From assembly GCA_020543525.1 (NCBI GenBank), contig JAHYIO010000031.1, positions 2,976,001-3,040,000 of the forward strand: 64,000 nt of DNA, in the 5' to 3' direction. This document shows, one piece after another, positions 1 through 11,608 of the stretch; position 1 is the stretch's first letter; each line of letters begins with the position of its first letter. Position numbers and translations under genes: made by a program. The DNA comes from Coriolopsis trogii. Lineage: Eukaryota; Basidiomycota; Agaricomycetes; Polyporales; Polyporaceae. The notes beneath the pieces were generated by a model. That model was not told the DNA's origin. It was given only the letters and a program-made list of their open reading frames with translations, and did no database searches.

Positions 1-1386
1 ACAGCTTGTCTTGGGAATCCAAGGGCCTCCAGCTATCCAAGCGTAAGTCAAACGGAACGTGACACAGATATGAATAGACACTTGCCCGTCCAATGGCCGC
101 CCTTTCCTCCTCGGTGACATGGATGACATGCGCGTCAGGCGGCACTGGACCATCCCCTTCCTCATCATCCCCCCCACCACCAAGGATCTGGGCGAGCATC
201 TCCGGATTCTGAGCGAGCAGCTGAGCAATCTGCGGGTTGTTGGCTGCGAGCTCCTGAATGATCGGCTGTACGAGATGGGGGTTCGCTATCATGAGCTCTC
301 GGAGATTCTGAATTTGCGGGTTGTTCAAAAGGCCAGCCAGCTGAGCGTTGGGTATGCCCGCGCCAGCAGCGGCACCACCAAGTCCTGCTGGAAGGCCAGC
401 GCCGCCTCCAGGTGCTTGCTGCTGCTGCTGCTGTTGTTGAGCAAGTTGGAACAAATTCTGTGCTTGGGCCGCTTGAGCCGCTTGAGCGGGAGCGGGCTGG
501 GCAGCAGCGGGCTGAGCGGCGGGAGCTGAAGCGGCCGGCTGGGCAGCGGGCGCAGGTGCGACACCACCGTCAGCCACATGGTCCAAGTGTGCGGGAATAC
601 CCTAAAGTCGCCCGGTTAGCCAATAGCGGTGGGAGGTTATGGTTTGCAGACGTACGTTGAAGAGGTACTCGACCGCACGGTCGGGGTTGTTGAAGCTAGC
701 CCGGAGGGCTCGCATAATTTGTTCCCGCTCAAAGCCCATCTCCATCATGTTCTGGATTGTTGACTGCAACGCCTCTCCGGTCAAGAACGAACTTGTGTCC
801 CCAAAGGGACGCTCTGCAGTCTGAACTGGTGCCGCCTGAGCTGGAGTAAGAATTGGAGCATTTGGTGGTTCAGGCGCGGCAGCAGCAGGCGCAGGCGCAG
901 GAGCGGAAGGGATGTCGGCCGCAGCGGGGGCGGCGGCTACTGGCGGGGCCGTACTTGCAGCGGGGGTAGCACTTGTGGAGGCGGCGGGGGTGGGTTTGGG
1001 CTGTTGCAAAACCCTCGGTACGTTGTTGTAGTACCATACGACGTGGGACGTACCTTCGAGACCATGAGCACGAGGAAATCCTTCTCTTTAATCTCACATG
1101 ATTCCACTGTCTTTGAATCAGGTAGGACCTTGCCTAAAACACAGCGGTTTGAATAGCAAGCAAATGCAGTTGCAAGTACACATACCTGAGTAAATCAACT
1201 TTTGGCTCTCAGGTGGATGTCCCTGCTCAGCTTGGATCTTCTGCTTCAGATCTCCTACGGTATCTGTACCCTCAGCATCGATCTGGGATAGATCCACAAG
1301 TATTAGTGTCAAATGGAGCTCAATATCATCAAGAACTCAATTACCTGGAAAACTTTCTGTTGTAGTGTCTTTACTGTAATCTTCAT
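1..1386 (-). CDS. RAD23: RAD23-type UV excision repair / proteasome shuttle protein (3' end off the window)
   Basis: Rad23 carries ubiquitinated substrates to the proteasome and stabilises the XPC/Rad4 DNA-damage sensor. The start at 1386 opens a ubiquitin-like domain (MKITVKTLQQKVFQ, then IDAEGTDTVGDLKQKIQ after a short intron). This is followed by an Ala/Pro-rich linker, a first UBA domain (NMMEMGFEREQIMRALRA), a Gln/Ala-rich linker and an XPC-binding segment (IIQELAANNPQIAQLLAQN, then PEMLAQILGG). The second UBA domain begins at VTEEERAAIGRLEALGF and runs off the left edge. Domain order and spacing match full-length Rad23. The intron at 33-85 has a GC donor (gcaagt) and an AG acceptor. A CTG/CAG run near 412-435 encodes polyglutamine in the linker. 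The assignment is near certain; only the last ~30 residues are missing. Confidence 0.96.
33..85 (-). other. GC-AG intron in RAD23
   Basis: On the minus strand the exon ends GGA CGG, then the intron starts gcaagt and ends atag, and the next exon starts CTG GAG GCC. Joining here gives AIGRLEALGF, the expected start of the second UBA domain. No GT donor nearby keeps that reading frame, so the donor is GC. Confidence 0.75.
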
Positions 1387-1768
1387 GGCTGACAAGGAGA
1401 TGAACGTAGGAGACGAGGTAACGAGCGCCAAGGCCACTGAAAGTGCATACGCACTGACGCGTCCCGGCACGTGCGACGCGACTCCGGAGGTCCGGCCGGT
1501 GTGTCCAAATTAGGACTTACTCCCGACCATCGTGCTCATCGTTCTCGCCAGCGTCGCCACCGCCTCTCTTGTCGCGCTCGCACCTGGTGGCAATTCCTCG
1601 CTCAGGTCAGTCCGCATGTGATACAGCTGAACCGCTATGCCTTATGCCACCCGCTTAGCTCGTGTTCTGGTGCGTCACTCCATGCACCCGTAATAAGCCA
1701 GCTGCCCCAGGCCACGCATCTCGGACTCTCTTCACGCTGCAACATCCTTCCCTCTCCCCACGACGACG
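1387..1768. promoter_or_regulatory. divergent promoter between RAD23 and the LRR gene
   Basis: A 382-bp non-coding gap separates the two divergent start codons. The + side near 1700-1768 is C/T-rich with short CACG runs, as is common upstream of fungal start codons. I see no clear TATA box and no coding sequence in it. Confidence 0.5.
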
Positions 1769-3964
1769 ATGCCCGTCGATCCTGAACCAGGAGACGAATA
1801 CGTGCGACGCATAGCTGAGTTCATACGAACTCATGAAGCAGGCCTAGCAGCAGCGGTGCCCGTGCGGAGACGACGTACCAAGGCTGCTCAGTCATCCGAG
1901 GTATCCGCCTTCAACCCTCTCGGTTGGTTCACTTCAGACCCCTCCGCCGTTGCGAATGCGAAACCAGTCGTGCTCGCTTTCGATTTCCACCACCTCTTCT
2001 ATCTTCTCATGCGGATGGAAGCCCTCGGTCTGGATGTGGGATCGCTCGATGTCAAGGTCGACAGCCCGTCACGTCCCATGAACTATATCGACATTCCCAC
2101 CAATGGTGACAAGACCGATGCGCTTTCGTTTGTGTCCTTGCGCTCATCCCTTTCCGCCGTCTCGCGCCTCTCGCTTGGCGGCGGATGGTTCGGGAGGGCG
2201 GCGCCACCCAGTGTCGATTCCGAACTCAAGTACCTATTCAGCAGCTTCACCAAAGTCCCTGCCCTGTCGTTGCACGCACCAGAGCCGAGGCTGATTGCTG
2301 AGATAGCGAATGAACCTCCGAACGAGAACGCCCTGCCATTGGAGGCATTCAAGAACCTCCAGAATCTCCAATGCACAGACATCGACCCGCGCACCCTGTT
2401 GGGCTGGGACAAGCTGGCCGAAAGTCTACGCAGTTTGACGGTGAAACGGAGCGGGCTCGAGGACGTTTCCGATATATTCATCGGTGCAGTGAAGGATGAT
2501 CAAGCAAGACGTGAGGGTCGGGTGAGCGCCCTCCAGTCTCGCAGGATCTCGCACGGCATATCACGGCAGTCATCGTTTCATAGCACCAGACTGCCCGAGT
2601 CTGTCCCGGAGGGCCCAGAGGATGGCGAGGACAACGATCTTGACGGGGATGGTGAGACACCAGATACTCCCAAACCGCTTTCCTCCAACGAACTACCATC
2701 GTTCAAATGGGCGTTCCTACGACATCTATCTCTTGCCGACAATTCCCTTACTTTCCTACCGACATCCTTTCTGCCATATCTCACGTCCCTCACACATCTC
2801 GATCTATCCTCCAACCTCCTTGTCTCAGTTCCTCCAGGCTTATCAGCCCTCTATAACCTCGTCTATCTGAACCTGTCCGACAACATGATCGACTCTGTCC
2901 TCGGGATTTACACTAATCTCGGCGGTATACTCACCCTTAATCTATCGCACAACCGTCTTGAGTCTATATGCGGCCTCGAGCGGCTGTTCGCGCTTGAGCG
3001 CGTAGACCTCCGCCATAATCTCATAGAGGAAAGTGCAGAGGTTGGCCGACTCGCGACGTTACCCAATATTGCCGAGGTCTCCATCGAGGGCAATCCGCTT
3101 GTCGAGTACGAAGAGGACTACCGCATACGTTGCTTCGACTTCTTCTGGAAGGAGAAGAAGAGCATATTGTTGGACGGTTCTCCTCCCGGATTCTACGAGA
3201 AGCGGTACCTCACTTCCCCTCCGCCAGACCAGATGACGTCCAGACGCCAATCGGTCGCATACTCTCCACCAGTTGTAGCTGTCGGAAGTCCAAAGGTCAC
3301 CGGCTCCGCTGTTGCTCAGAGCAGTCCGCTCGACTCTTCACCAGCGTCATCTCCCGCTTCCCATCCTGCATCCCCACACCTGAACGCGCCGAACGCTCGA
3401 GGACGACGGAAGAAGAATAAGCGGATAGTCGACCTTGACGGCGGCGGGCAGGAAAGCAGCGAAGGAAGCTCGCGGCAGACAGCATCGAGAACGGTCAGTC
3501 CAGTGAAGCGCAGTACTATCCCGTCGCCGCTGCCTGCACCTGTCCCAACTCGCACAGCAGCACCTCCCCCAAGTTCCTTCGCTCCTCCGGCTGCCCCTGC
3601 AGCTCCCGCTGCGCAACCGACGGTCGTTGCAAAGCCGAAGTCGCGCCACAGCAGACACATGACCGAGTTCGCCCCTTCCTCACATACCCCCGACCCCTCG
3701 GACACCTTCGCGCCGACGTCGCAAGGCAGACCGCTAGGTCACCGGAAGTCGTCGACCCTCACGCGGGCTCAGGCGCGTCGTGCGCGTGTCTCCGCGTCTG
3801 TGTACGAGCCCAGCCAGGACGAAGGAGACAAGCAGTTCCAGGAGGCGGATGCGTTCCGTGCGCGCATCGAGGCTTTGCGGTCGGATATGGGCGAGGGGTG
3901 GCTGAAGGTATTCAACCAGTCGCAGTTGGCCTCGCCACCTGCAGCCGCCGCGTCGCCGTCATAA
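1769..3964 (+). CDS. leucine-rich repeat protein, single exon, 731 aa
   Basis: This is one uninterrupted reading frame from ATG 1769 to TAA 3964. Residues ~1-300 form an N-terminal region with no motif I can name. Residues ~310-455 hold about five leucine-rich repeats of the SDS22-like type (LRHLSLADNSLTFLP, LTHLDLSSNLLVSVP, LVYLNLSDNMIDSV, ILTLNLSHNRLESI, LERVDLRHNLIEES). A cap-like segment follows (EVSIEGNPL and YRIRCFDFFWKEKK). The C-terminal ~240 residues are Ser/Pro/Ala-rich and probably disordered. The arrangement recalls fungal LRR proteins related to nischarin/STK11IP, which bind signalling or membrane-traffic partners, but I cannot assign an orthologue. It is the only long intronless gene here. 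The LRR call is firm; the function is unknown. Confidence 0.88.
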   Translation: MPVDPEPGDEYVRRIAEFIRTHEAGLAAAVPVRRRRTKAAQSSEVSAFNPLGWFTSDPSAVANAKPVVLAFDFHHLFYLLMRMEALGLDVGSLDVKVDSPSRPMNYIDIPTNGDKTDALSFVSLRSSLSAVSRLSLGGGWFGRAAPPSVDSELKYLFSSFTKVPALSLHAPEPRLIAEIANEPPNENALPLEAFKNLQNLQCTDIDPRTLLGWDKLAESLRSLTVKRSGLEDVSDIFIGAVKDDQARREGRVSALQSRRISHGISRQSSFHSTRLPESVPEGPEDGEDNDLDGDGETPDTPKPLSSNELPSFKWAFLRHLSLADNSLTFLPTSFLPYLTSLTHLDLSSNLLVSVPPGLSALYNLVYLNLSDNMIDSVLGIYTNLGGILTLNLSHNRLESICGLERLFALERVDLRHNLIEESAEVGRLATLPNIAEVSIEGNPLVEYEEDYRIRCFDFFWKEKKSILLDGSPPGFYEKRYLTSPPPDQMTSRRQSVAYSPPVVAVGSPKVTGSAVAQSSPLDSSPASSPASHPASPHLNAPNARGRRKKNKRIVDLDGGGQESSEGSSRQTASRTVSPVKRSTIPSPLPAPVPTRTAAPPPSSFAPPAAPAAPAAQPTVVAKPKSRHSRHMTEFAPSSHTPDPSDTFAPTSQGRPLGHRKSSTLTRAQARRARVSASVYEPSQDEGDKQFQEADAFRARIEALRSDMGEGWLKVFNQSQLASPPAAAASPS

Positions 3965-5213
3965 GTCATTCTTGACTTACTCCGTTCATTGGGACTCTGA
4001 TTGCCATTGCTATCCGTGTGTATACCATATGCCTGGAGCGTTTTGTACTTATGCTAGACTTATTGGCTTGACTATAATGTGTTCTCGACAGGATTCAACC
4101 AGATTCTTTCGTCCGTAGCATCTTGCGCGTGGAGCAAGATGCTAAAGGTTTGTAGCGTTCCATATGCGAAAGTTTCACAAAGCCAGGCATAGATACTCAT
4201 ATAACATCGTAAACGCTGCGCGAAGCCAATTACACAGTCGAGACCGAGTAAGTCCACGGAATCTCGTGGTCGGGTAGAACGCGAAGCACAGAACATCCAA
4301 TGGTTGCGTACACAGTACGAGGCGAGCTCCAAGATGCCATGTACAGTAGTTTCACAATATCCTATCGCGTTACTGTGGCCACTCTCGAAGGCTATAGATA
4401 TGTACGGTTCCTTGAGCCTCGTCGTCACCCGTAGCCATGGTGCTCCTGTCAGCGGAGAAGGCAACGGCGCCGACGAAGTCTGGGTTGGTCAAGAAGGTAT
4501 CCACAGCTTCACCCTCCCTCGTCGGCCACAGTACCCATGCCAAAGTACTCCACGTCTGGAGGAAAAGAGCATGTGGATACGCTGATCATGGTCCTTAGAT
4601 GGGCGTACATGTCCAACTGGCTGGGACGTCGACCAAGATCTATAGGAGCATAGAATGGTGCAGATGAACAAGGGGATATGTTCCGAGAGACTATACGAGC
4701 TTGGACAGCTCTGGAGCGGATTCGAAGGGATGCTCCTCTCTATCTCGGCGATTTTTCCAAAGAGAGCGAGGTTGGGGCAGCCATGCGCGGCAAACCCGGA
4801 TGCAGGGCGAATTGGTCGTGCTTGTAAGTTATACTGATAGTCCATAGCAATGTCAGCGCGTGCCCTTCAAGCTTCGAGACTTGATGACACTTTCGTGGCC
4901 CCCGCCTTGATGATGAGCAGATAGAGCACGTACTGGAGCAATAGGTGAACATGTCAGTCATCTTGCGGTCTGAAGATAGCGAGAGCGGAACGAGCTGAAT
5001 TTGGCGTGGCCGGATCTGGAGTGGGCTGATGGACGGCGTGGGGTCGTAGTACGGGGGTAGCCGGGGTCCTCGTGAGTGCGGCCGGTTAGCGTCTTCCCAC
5101 TGCCCAGTGGACGGTCGTTGGACGCGCCGCGAGAGCTTCTGTTTGACTCTTCCCGTTCTCCCTCACACTCCCACCTCCCGTCGTTCTTTACCTTCTGCAA
5201 CTCGCCGCCAGCC
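3965..5213. other. gap of 1.25 kb with one weak WD-like coding trace
   Basis: This lies between the LRR gene and the ARF gene, both on +. On the minus strand around 4385-4560 one frame reads FVGAVAFSADRSTMATGDDE and then TVHIYSL, which looks like a single WD40-type blade. The flanking frames are interrupted and I could not build a complete gene. The part just before 5214 should be the ARF promoter and 5' UTR and is C/T-rich (5140-5200). Confidence 0.3.
4385..4640 (-). pseudogene. possible WD40-like coding fragment
   Basis: A minus-strand frame with no stop gives MYAHLRTMISVSTCSFPPDV, then EYFGMGTVADEGGEA, then FVGAVAFSADRSTMATGDDE, and ends shortly after TVHIYSLREWPQ. The hydrophobic-turn-DD pattern resembles one WD repeat. 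No start codon, neighbouring repeats or clear splice sites extend it, so it is either a relic or an exon of a poorly conserved gene. It could also be chance. Confidence 0.22.
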
Positions 5214-6111
<898 letters not shown>

Positions 6112-6748
6112 GCTGCTCACTCATTGTTTCGCTTCCCGAGAACCGGTTGGGTACCCTTTCATTCTGCTCTATACCCCCGCACGTATCTGGTGATCTCGAC
6201 CACGTAACGGCCCGCACGACGCACGCACGCTCGCACACGACGGACATTGATCCACACGCTTTAGCCGCTGTCTTCCTGTCCATTAGCTTCCTCTACTACT
6301 TACCTTTTTGTCTTCTTTCGTGTCGATGTGTGTTGTCCCGTTCGCCCTCGTCAGATATGCCTGTATTCACACTTTAATGGATAGGCCATCGCCTACTTCG
6401 CTTCGCGTTTTACTAGTCTCCCCACATGCCGTTCCGTGGTTCGCGTCTCGCAGTTTACACTTGTGCTCTATCACTTTTCCTGTCATTCCTGCAATACACC
6501 ATGGAGCTTCGAGTTGCATCGCATGTGTGATTCTCCCAGTCTCGTTCCTCGAGGATTTCCGAACAAGACGTGTGTTTGAAATAGTGTTACATAACTTCCG
6601 TCAGCTAGAACGTATGCTCATGATGACGCCTTCACTCTTCTGCCACTCAAAAGGATGCGCTTCAGCCATGAGCTCCAACACGACCATTCGCACCCTCTCG
6701 AGCGACGCGTTCCGTCCGCGTCTCCTTCCCTCTTCCCCACCTGCCACC
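6112..6748. other. gap between ARF and cysteine synthase
   Basis: This holds the ARF 3' UTR and the cysteine synthase promoter. An open frame covers 6308-6748 in the same phase as the downstream gene, and an ATG at 6668 could extend that protein by 27 residues. I see no other gene. Confidence 0.5.
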
Positions 6749-8150
6749 ATGTCGTTCGCGCCTGCCTTCCGGATAGGTGCCCAACGCTTTGCGCGCGGAT
6801 TCACTTCTCGTCCCGTAGACGGGTTCGTCGGAGCGATTGGTAACACCCCGCTGGTACGTAAATGACTCGGTAAAACGCAACGTCTCGATCCTCAGTACAG
6901 TACTCTATCTGCCGGCATAACCCACTAGATCCGCCTCGAGAAACTCTCGAAAGCGACGGGCTGCAATATCGTCGCAAAGGCCGAGTTCCAGAACCCGGGA
7001 GGGAGCGTGAAGGATCGCGCTGCGCTCGGTGTCGTGCGTAATGCTGAGAAGCAGGGTCTGTAAGTCTCCTTTGTGAATATTCTTCCTTCGAGAGGCGGGC
7101 GGTGACGAGGGGCGTTACAGCTTGAAGCCAGGAGGAACCGTCGTGGAGGGCACCGCTGGAAACACCGGTATCGGGCTCGCCCACGTCTGCAGGGCGAGGG
7201 GGTATCGCTGCGTAATCTTCATGCCCAACACCCAGGTAGGCGTCCATTCAGCGCGTACACGCATCGTCTAACCGCATATATGCGGCAACGCACTCGCGCA
7301 GAGTCAAGAGAAGATCGATCTCCTGCGCATGCTTGGGGCGGAGGTGTACCCCGTTCCGGCGGTAGCGTACGAGGACCCGCGGAATTACAACCACCAGGCG
7401 CGCGACTTCGCCAAGGGCCTCCCAAACGCGATCTGGACGGACCAGTTCGACAACACTGCGAATGCGGAGGCGCACTACGGCTCGACAGGCCCCGAGATCT
7501 GGGCGCAGACGGAGGGCAAGCTCGACGCGTTCATCTGCGCGACGGGCACGGGCGGCACGCTCGCAGGTGTCGGGCGCGCGTTGAAGGAGAAGAGCGACGG
7601 GAGGACGCAGGTGTGGCTGGCGGATCCGCCTGGTAGTGTGCTGCATAGCTATATCACGAGCGGGGGGAAGCTGAAGGAGCGCAGCGGGGGCTCGATCACT
7701 GAAGGTGCGCGTTTGCTGTTCCATCAATTGTGCTGCAGAGAGACGGCATGCTAACGGTTGTGGCTGGGTAGGTATTGGCCAGGGACGCATCACCAACAAC
7801 CTGGGTACGTTCGTGAAGGATGTGGATGGGGCGCTGCACATAGCCGACGAGAAGTCAATCGCGATGCTCTACGAACTACTGGACACTGAGGGCTTGTACT
7901 TGGGTGCAAGCTCGGCCCTAAACGTCGTAGCTGCCGTAGAACTGGCACAAAAGCTCGGTCCTGGTATGTGCTTTACCTCCGTGCTGTAGCGGTTGTCTAA
8001 TGCGCCCTCTCAGGCAAAACTGTTGCCACCATTCTCTGTGATGGTGCATACAGGTATCAGAGTAGGCTGTTCTCGAAGGCCTGGTTGAAGACGAAAGGGC
8101 TCGAGTCCGCGATACCAGAACATCTGAAGAAATACGCTGTACTAGACTAA
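6749..8150 (+). CDS. cysteine synthase 2-type PLP enzyme, probably mitochondrial
   Basis: This enzyme family makes cysteine from an activated serine plus sulfide using pyridoxal phosphate. The chosen start at 6749 has a strong context (ccaccATG) and gives a basic, hydroxylated leader ([20 protein letters not shown]) typical of mitochondrial import. The core begins [10 protein letters not shown]. The PLP lysine lies in [11 protein letters not shown], the substrate loop is [12 protein letters not shown] and the cofactor phosphate loop is [13 protein letters not shown]. The end [14 protein letters not shown] is conserved. Introns at about 6855, 7062, 7235, 7705 and 7962 join in frame. It resembles the fungal 'cysteine synthase 2' group (yeast Mcy1 type) rather than the main cytosolic O-acetylserine sulfhydrylase. 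Enzyme family is certain; the subgroup is likely. Confidence 0.93.
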
Positions 8151-8390
8151 GTGAGGAATAGAAGGCGCATGCGCTATGATGAACACCGCGTTCAACGTCT
8201 GGGCACGACCGGCTTGTACTGCTCCTGAGTTATGTTGACACTCTTGATTTCTTTTGCTTATGTGGTCGGATACTCGATGTTACTGACGGGAAGAAGCGGC
8301 AACAATTGAAAGCAGCGGACGAAACCCAGCTTCGTGCTACAGGCTTGGTCCCTCACGCCATGACATTGCACACTATATTGTCACCAATAT

Positions 8391-8483
8391 GGCCGACTAG
8401 CTCAGTTGGTTAGAGCGTGGTGCTAATAGCTGCTGACTAAGCAGGGTACGCCAAGGTCGTCGGTTCGATCCCGGCGTTGGCCA
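8391..8483 (+). tRNA. tRNA-Ile (anticodon AAU) with a 19-nt intron
   Basis: The acceptor arms GGCCGAC and GTTGGCC pair over seven positions with one G-T, and the discriminator A is at 8483. The D arm is AGCTCAGTTGGTTAGAGC, the T arm contains GGTTCGATCCC, and the anticodon arm is TGGTG-CTAATAA-CGCCA once the intron is removed. The anticodon is 8425-8427 (AAT). The intron is 8429-8447, starting one base 3' of the anticodon, the canonical position for nuclear tRNA introns. Confidence 0.93.
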
Positions 8484-8611
8484 AATGTTTTGATGTTCTC
8501 CAGACTTAAAAGGTCTTTTCCCATTTTTGCTTGCCGTTGTGAGCAAGCCTAGTGCCACGACGGGCAAGGGGCTGAAGCCGGGTAAGGAGTCACCTCACCA
8601 CACCTTGACTA

Positions 8612-8821
8612 CTCCAAGGTAGGGATGGGCATTGACCCCAGACCCCGGAACTCGGCAGCGGTTACCTCTCTCAAGAAGCAAGGTCTCCAACCCATTTCTA
8701 CCTCAAGTTTCTGGTTTTTGCCAATGCCTGAAAGTATGGGGATCAGCTAGCCAGTAAACCAAGGACTTTCTGACGCATTGACCCCGGTGTCATCAGTCCA
8801 TCGCCCATCCCTACTCCAAGG
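8612..8821. mobile_element. hAT-type MITE with 8-bp target-site duplication
   Basis: The element spans 8620-8813 (194 bp). It has inverted ends TAGGGATGGGC and GCCCATCCCTA and is flanked on both sides by the 8-bp direct repeat CTCCAAGG (8612-8619 and 8814-8821). The 8-bp duplication and TAGGG-type ends fit the hAT superfamily. There is no coding capacity, so it would depend on a transposase elsewhere. A third CTCCAAGG copy at 8829-8836 forms a short tandem duplication just outside. It sits between two tRNA genes. Confidence 0.82.
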
Positions 8822-8920
8822 TACCCTACTCCAAGGTACCTATAAGGGTCTTCATGATAGAGCTTGGAGCACAGCCGGTGGCCTTGGACAGTCATATATG
8901 CATGCCGTCATCTTCCGCTA

Positions 8921-8993
8921 TACACTGATGGTGAAACGGTATCATGCTTGCCTTCCAAGCAAGCGGCGCGGGTTCGACTCCCGCTCAGTGTAT
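8921..8993 (+). tRNA. tRNA-Gly (anticodon UCC)
   Basis: The acceptor arms TACACTG and CAGTGTA pair perfectly. The anticodon arm is CTTGC-CTTCCAA-GCAAG, with anticodon TCC at 8954-8956. The T arm contains GCGGGTTCGACTCCCGC. No intron is seen. A T-run follows at 8995, as expected for a Pol III terminator. Confidence 0.9.
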
Positions 8994-9161
8994 AGTTTTT
9001 GTTTGGCAATCTGACATCTTTTTGCAAGCACACCAAGAAACCCTGCAGGTGCTTCGTACACGCCGCCCACATTTATCGCCATCCGAGAACGTAAGAAGCA
9101 GTGAATTATGTGTGAGCAGACACCACATGGCATCCCTGGACAACATGGTATTGTCCCGAAG

Positions 9162-11395
9162 TCAGCGTATATTGGCTTCTAGAGACTGCACTTCCTCCTC
9201 CAACTCTTCCACCTCCGCTTTCCTCTTTGTGACTAACGTTTCCAGTCCAGTGCAGACCGTCTCTGGCACAACAACAACACGCTCATCCATGGTATGTACG
9301 AGAGCACCCTGCATTTGGCATAGACAGTGTCAGGAAATGATCCATGCACGCCAAGGCGATAGTGAATCATGTGCACTCACCTGGAGGTCCCGCTCGAGTC
9401 CTTGTCCGATCCGGTCCCAGTCCTTCCACCACCTCCTCTTCGCCCGCTCCCACCGCCCGACGGCCCACCGCACGCCGGCAGCTGCGCTGAGCAGTCCGAC
9501 GCCTAGCGCGGTTTCGGAGCTCATGCCGATGTCGACCATCCCACCGAGCAGCTGGAGCTCCGTCGCCCATCCTGCCCACGCGACGCTCAAGCCCCCCAGG
9601 ACGCTCCCGCTCATGCCGACGACGGCACGCTGAGCGGAAACGTGTAGGCGCTCTGTGGGAAAACCGAGCTGTCGCTGACGGGCATGCAGCGGGTCAGTGA
9701 GGGCCATTGCAGGGAGCGGATACGATGGCGTAGATGCGATGCGCGCGAGGCTGTTGAGTAGCACTGGGGAGTGGTACGCGGATGTTGGAGGGTACGAGCG
9801 GCAGAGCGCGTTCGCGGAGTCGGTGAAGGACGCCTGGAGGGCAGCTAGCCGGCCGGCGTGGAAGACGAGCTTGCGCTCGAGGTCCCTGCACCATGCTCGG
9901 TCGACGGCGGCGGTGACGACCTCGCGCACGTCGTCCACGCGCCAGAAGAGCTTGTACCACTGTAGAGCGTCGAGCGTCGGCTGGACGTGCTTCTTGGCGA
10001 GCGCGACAGCTTTGGCGATCTCGTCGCCGTCTTTGCCGCCACTCGCGGGCCCGAAGACTTCGAGGTGGACTTTGGCCTTTGCTTCTTCGATCTGGCTGCG
10101 GAGCGTGCTTGTGCCTGTGAGCACTGCGTCAGCTTCGAGATCTGCTTTGTGGAGCACGGCGCGGCATGTCGCGAGCGCGTCCTTGATGAGTGCGCGGCTG
10201 GTCTCTGTATGCACCGCGAGGACCCGTGCGGATGGCGAGGTGCCATCCTTCGGTTCGGCTAGACTGCGCGAGAGGATGTCCTTCACACTGTGGGTGATGC
10301 TCGAGACATTCGACCCAGATACGTCATCTTGGTACCGCTGCACGGCTATTGGCGACGCGACCCCGTCCTTGAGCATTTCCAGGCCGTGTAACGCTCGAGC
10401 GGGGTCGATGAACACGACTCGCAGAGAATCCTTTGGCAATGATGCTGTTAACCGCGAGGTAAGTCCAGCCGCGGTAGCGAGACTTGGGGAGGACGAGGTG
10501 ATAGCGAGTATGGTGTATTCACGCGAAATAGGAAGCGTGGGATCTATGGATGCGGGTAGGATAGAAGGCAAGGGGACGGAGACAGGGTTGCAAAGGACGA
10601 TGGGAACATCCGCGGTGAAGAGGGCATTGGCACTTTGCGAGTTCGGGGACGAGGCGGAAGGGGGAGAGCTGAACTCGGTTACTTCCAGAGGAACACCAAA
10701 GTTCTGAAGCCATGAGGACTGGACGTATACAACGTCGTCCTCCACGGAGGGAGAGGTACCATACCTTGAAGAAGTTTAGGGACAAAGCTTGGTGAAAATG
10801 AAACAGACGTACTGCAACCTGACTGTACGGCTTCCCTGTGGTCGAGCCTGCCACCGCGACCGAAGGATTTCTTTCTGCTCCTGCGACGCGAAAGGGTCCT
10901 GTAGGAGCGCGGTCACGAGTTCGTCCGCTCCAGAGGTCCCGTCCATTCCGTAGACTATGCAAGATTACCAAGCGAGTGCATCGTCAACACACATTGGGAC
11001 GAATGAAAGTATGAAGCGTGAGCAAGACACACACCAACTATCCGCACTCTGTCCTCCTCTCTCTTCTCAGACGGCAGCGTCAAGTCCTCATACATCTTCC
11101 CCAGGACCTCTTCCCAAAACGTCAGCGATTCTTTCAGAGACACGCCATCAGGGTTAGGACTTGTGCGAGGCAGTATCCTGGGCAGAAGTGCTTTCGTCTT
11201 GTGCAGGACCGTCAGAGTATGCGCCCGTTGCTTTTCATGTTGTGCTGGAAGTCCACTCGTAGTCGACGCGTGTCGCACTTGAGAGCTGACCCGACAAGCT
11301 CGACGCGCACTTCGTACGAGAGCGGGTACGACTGAGCTATGCTGTTGTGTGGAAGAGCGAAGCAGGCCTGAGGAGGAGGCCAGACATGTCGGCAT
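9162..11395 (-). CDS. Mmc1-like fungal mitochondrial protein
   Basis: The start at 11395 gives MPTCLASSSGLLRSSTQQHS followed by an Arg/Ser-rich stretch, a mitochondrial-type presequence. Next come a conserved N-terminal block (SLKESLTFWEEVLGKMYEDL), a short exon with YGMDGTSGADELVTALLQDP, and a long exon from VEDDVVYVQSSWLQNFGVPL onwards. Near the C-terminus GMSGSVLGGLSVAWAG and MGLLSAAAGVRWAVGRWERA-like hydrophobic segments suggest one or two membrane helices. The last exon is a coiled coil (ETLVTKRKAEVEELEEEVQS) ending at TGA 9162. Introns near 11032, 10803 and 9376 join in frame. The architecture matches the fungal family annotated as Mmc1 C-terminal domain proteins; its biochemical role is not known to me. 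Gene structure is firm, the family name fairly so. Confidence 0.72.
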
Positions 11396-11608
11396 GGATG
11401 AGAGTGACAATCATAGCGAGACGCGCCGCGTTGACGCGTGCCAGCCCGGGTGCCATGGCCTCATTGGCCTGCCATGTCTCCCGCGTTCATGCCACCTCGA
11501 CATAGCAACACTGCGGCGACATAGGTCCTGACAAATAAGATAGCAATGTAGTCCGACGTACCCGTACACATTACACGACTGTGCGTAATTACAGTAGATT
11601 ACCCAGAC

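Noticed and set aside
9697..10707. 336-codon plus-strand open frame
   Set aside because: It is antisense to the main exon of the Mmc1-like gene, is rich in Ser/Arg as expected for a shadow frame, and has no motif.
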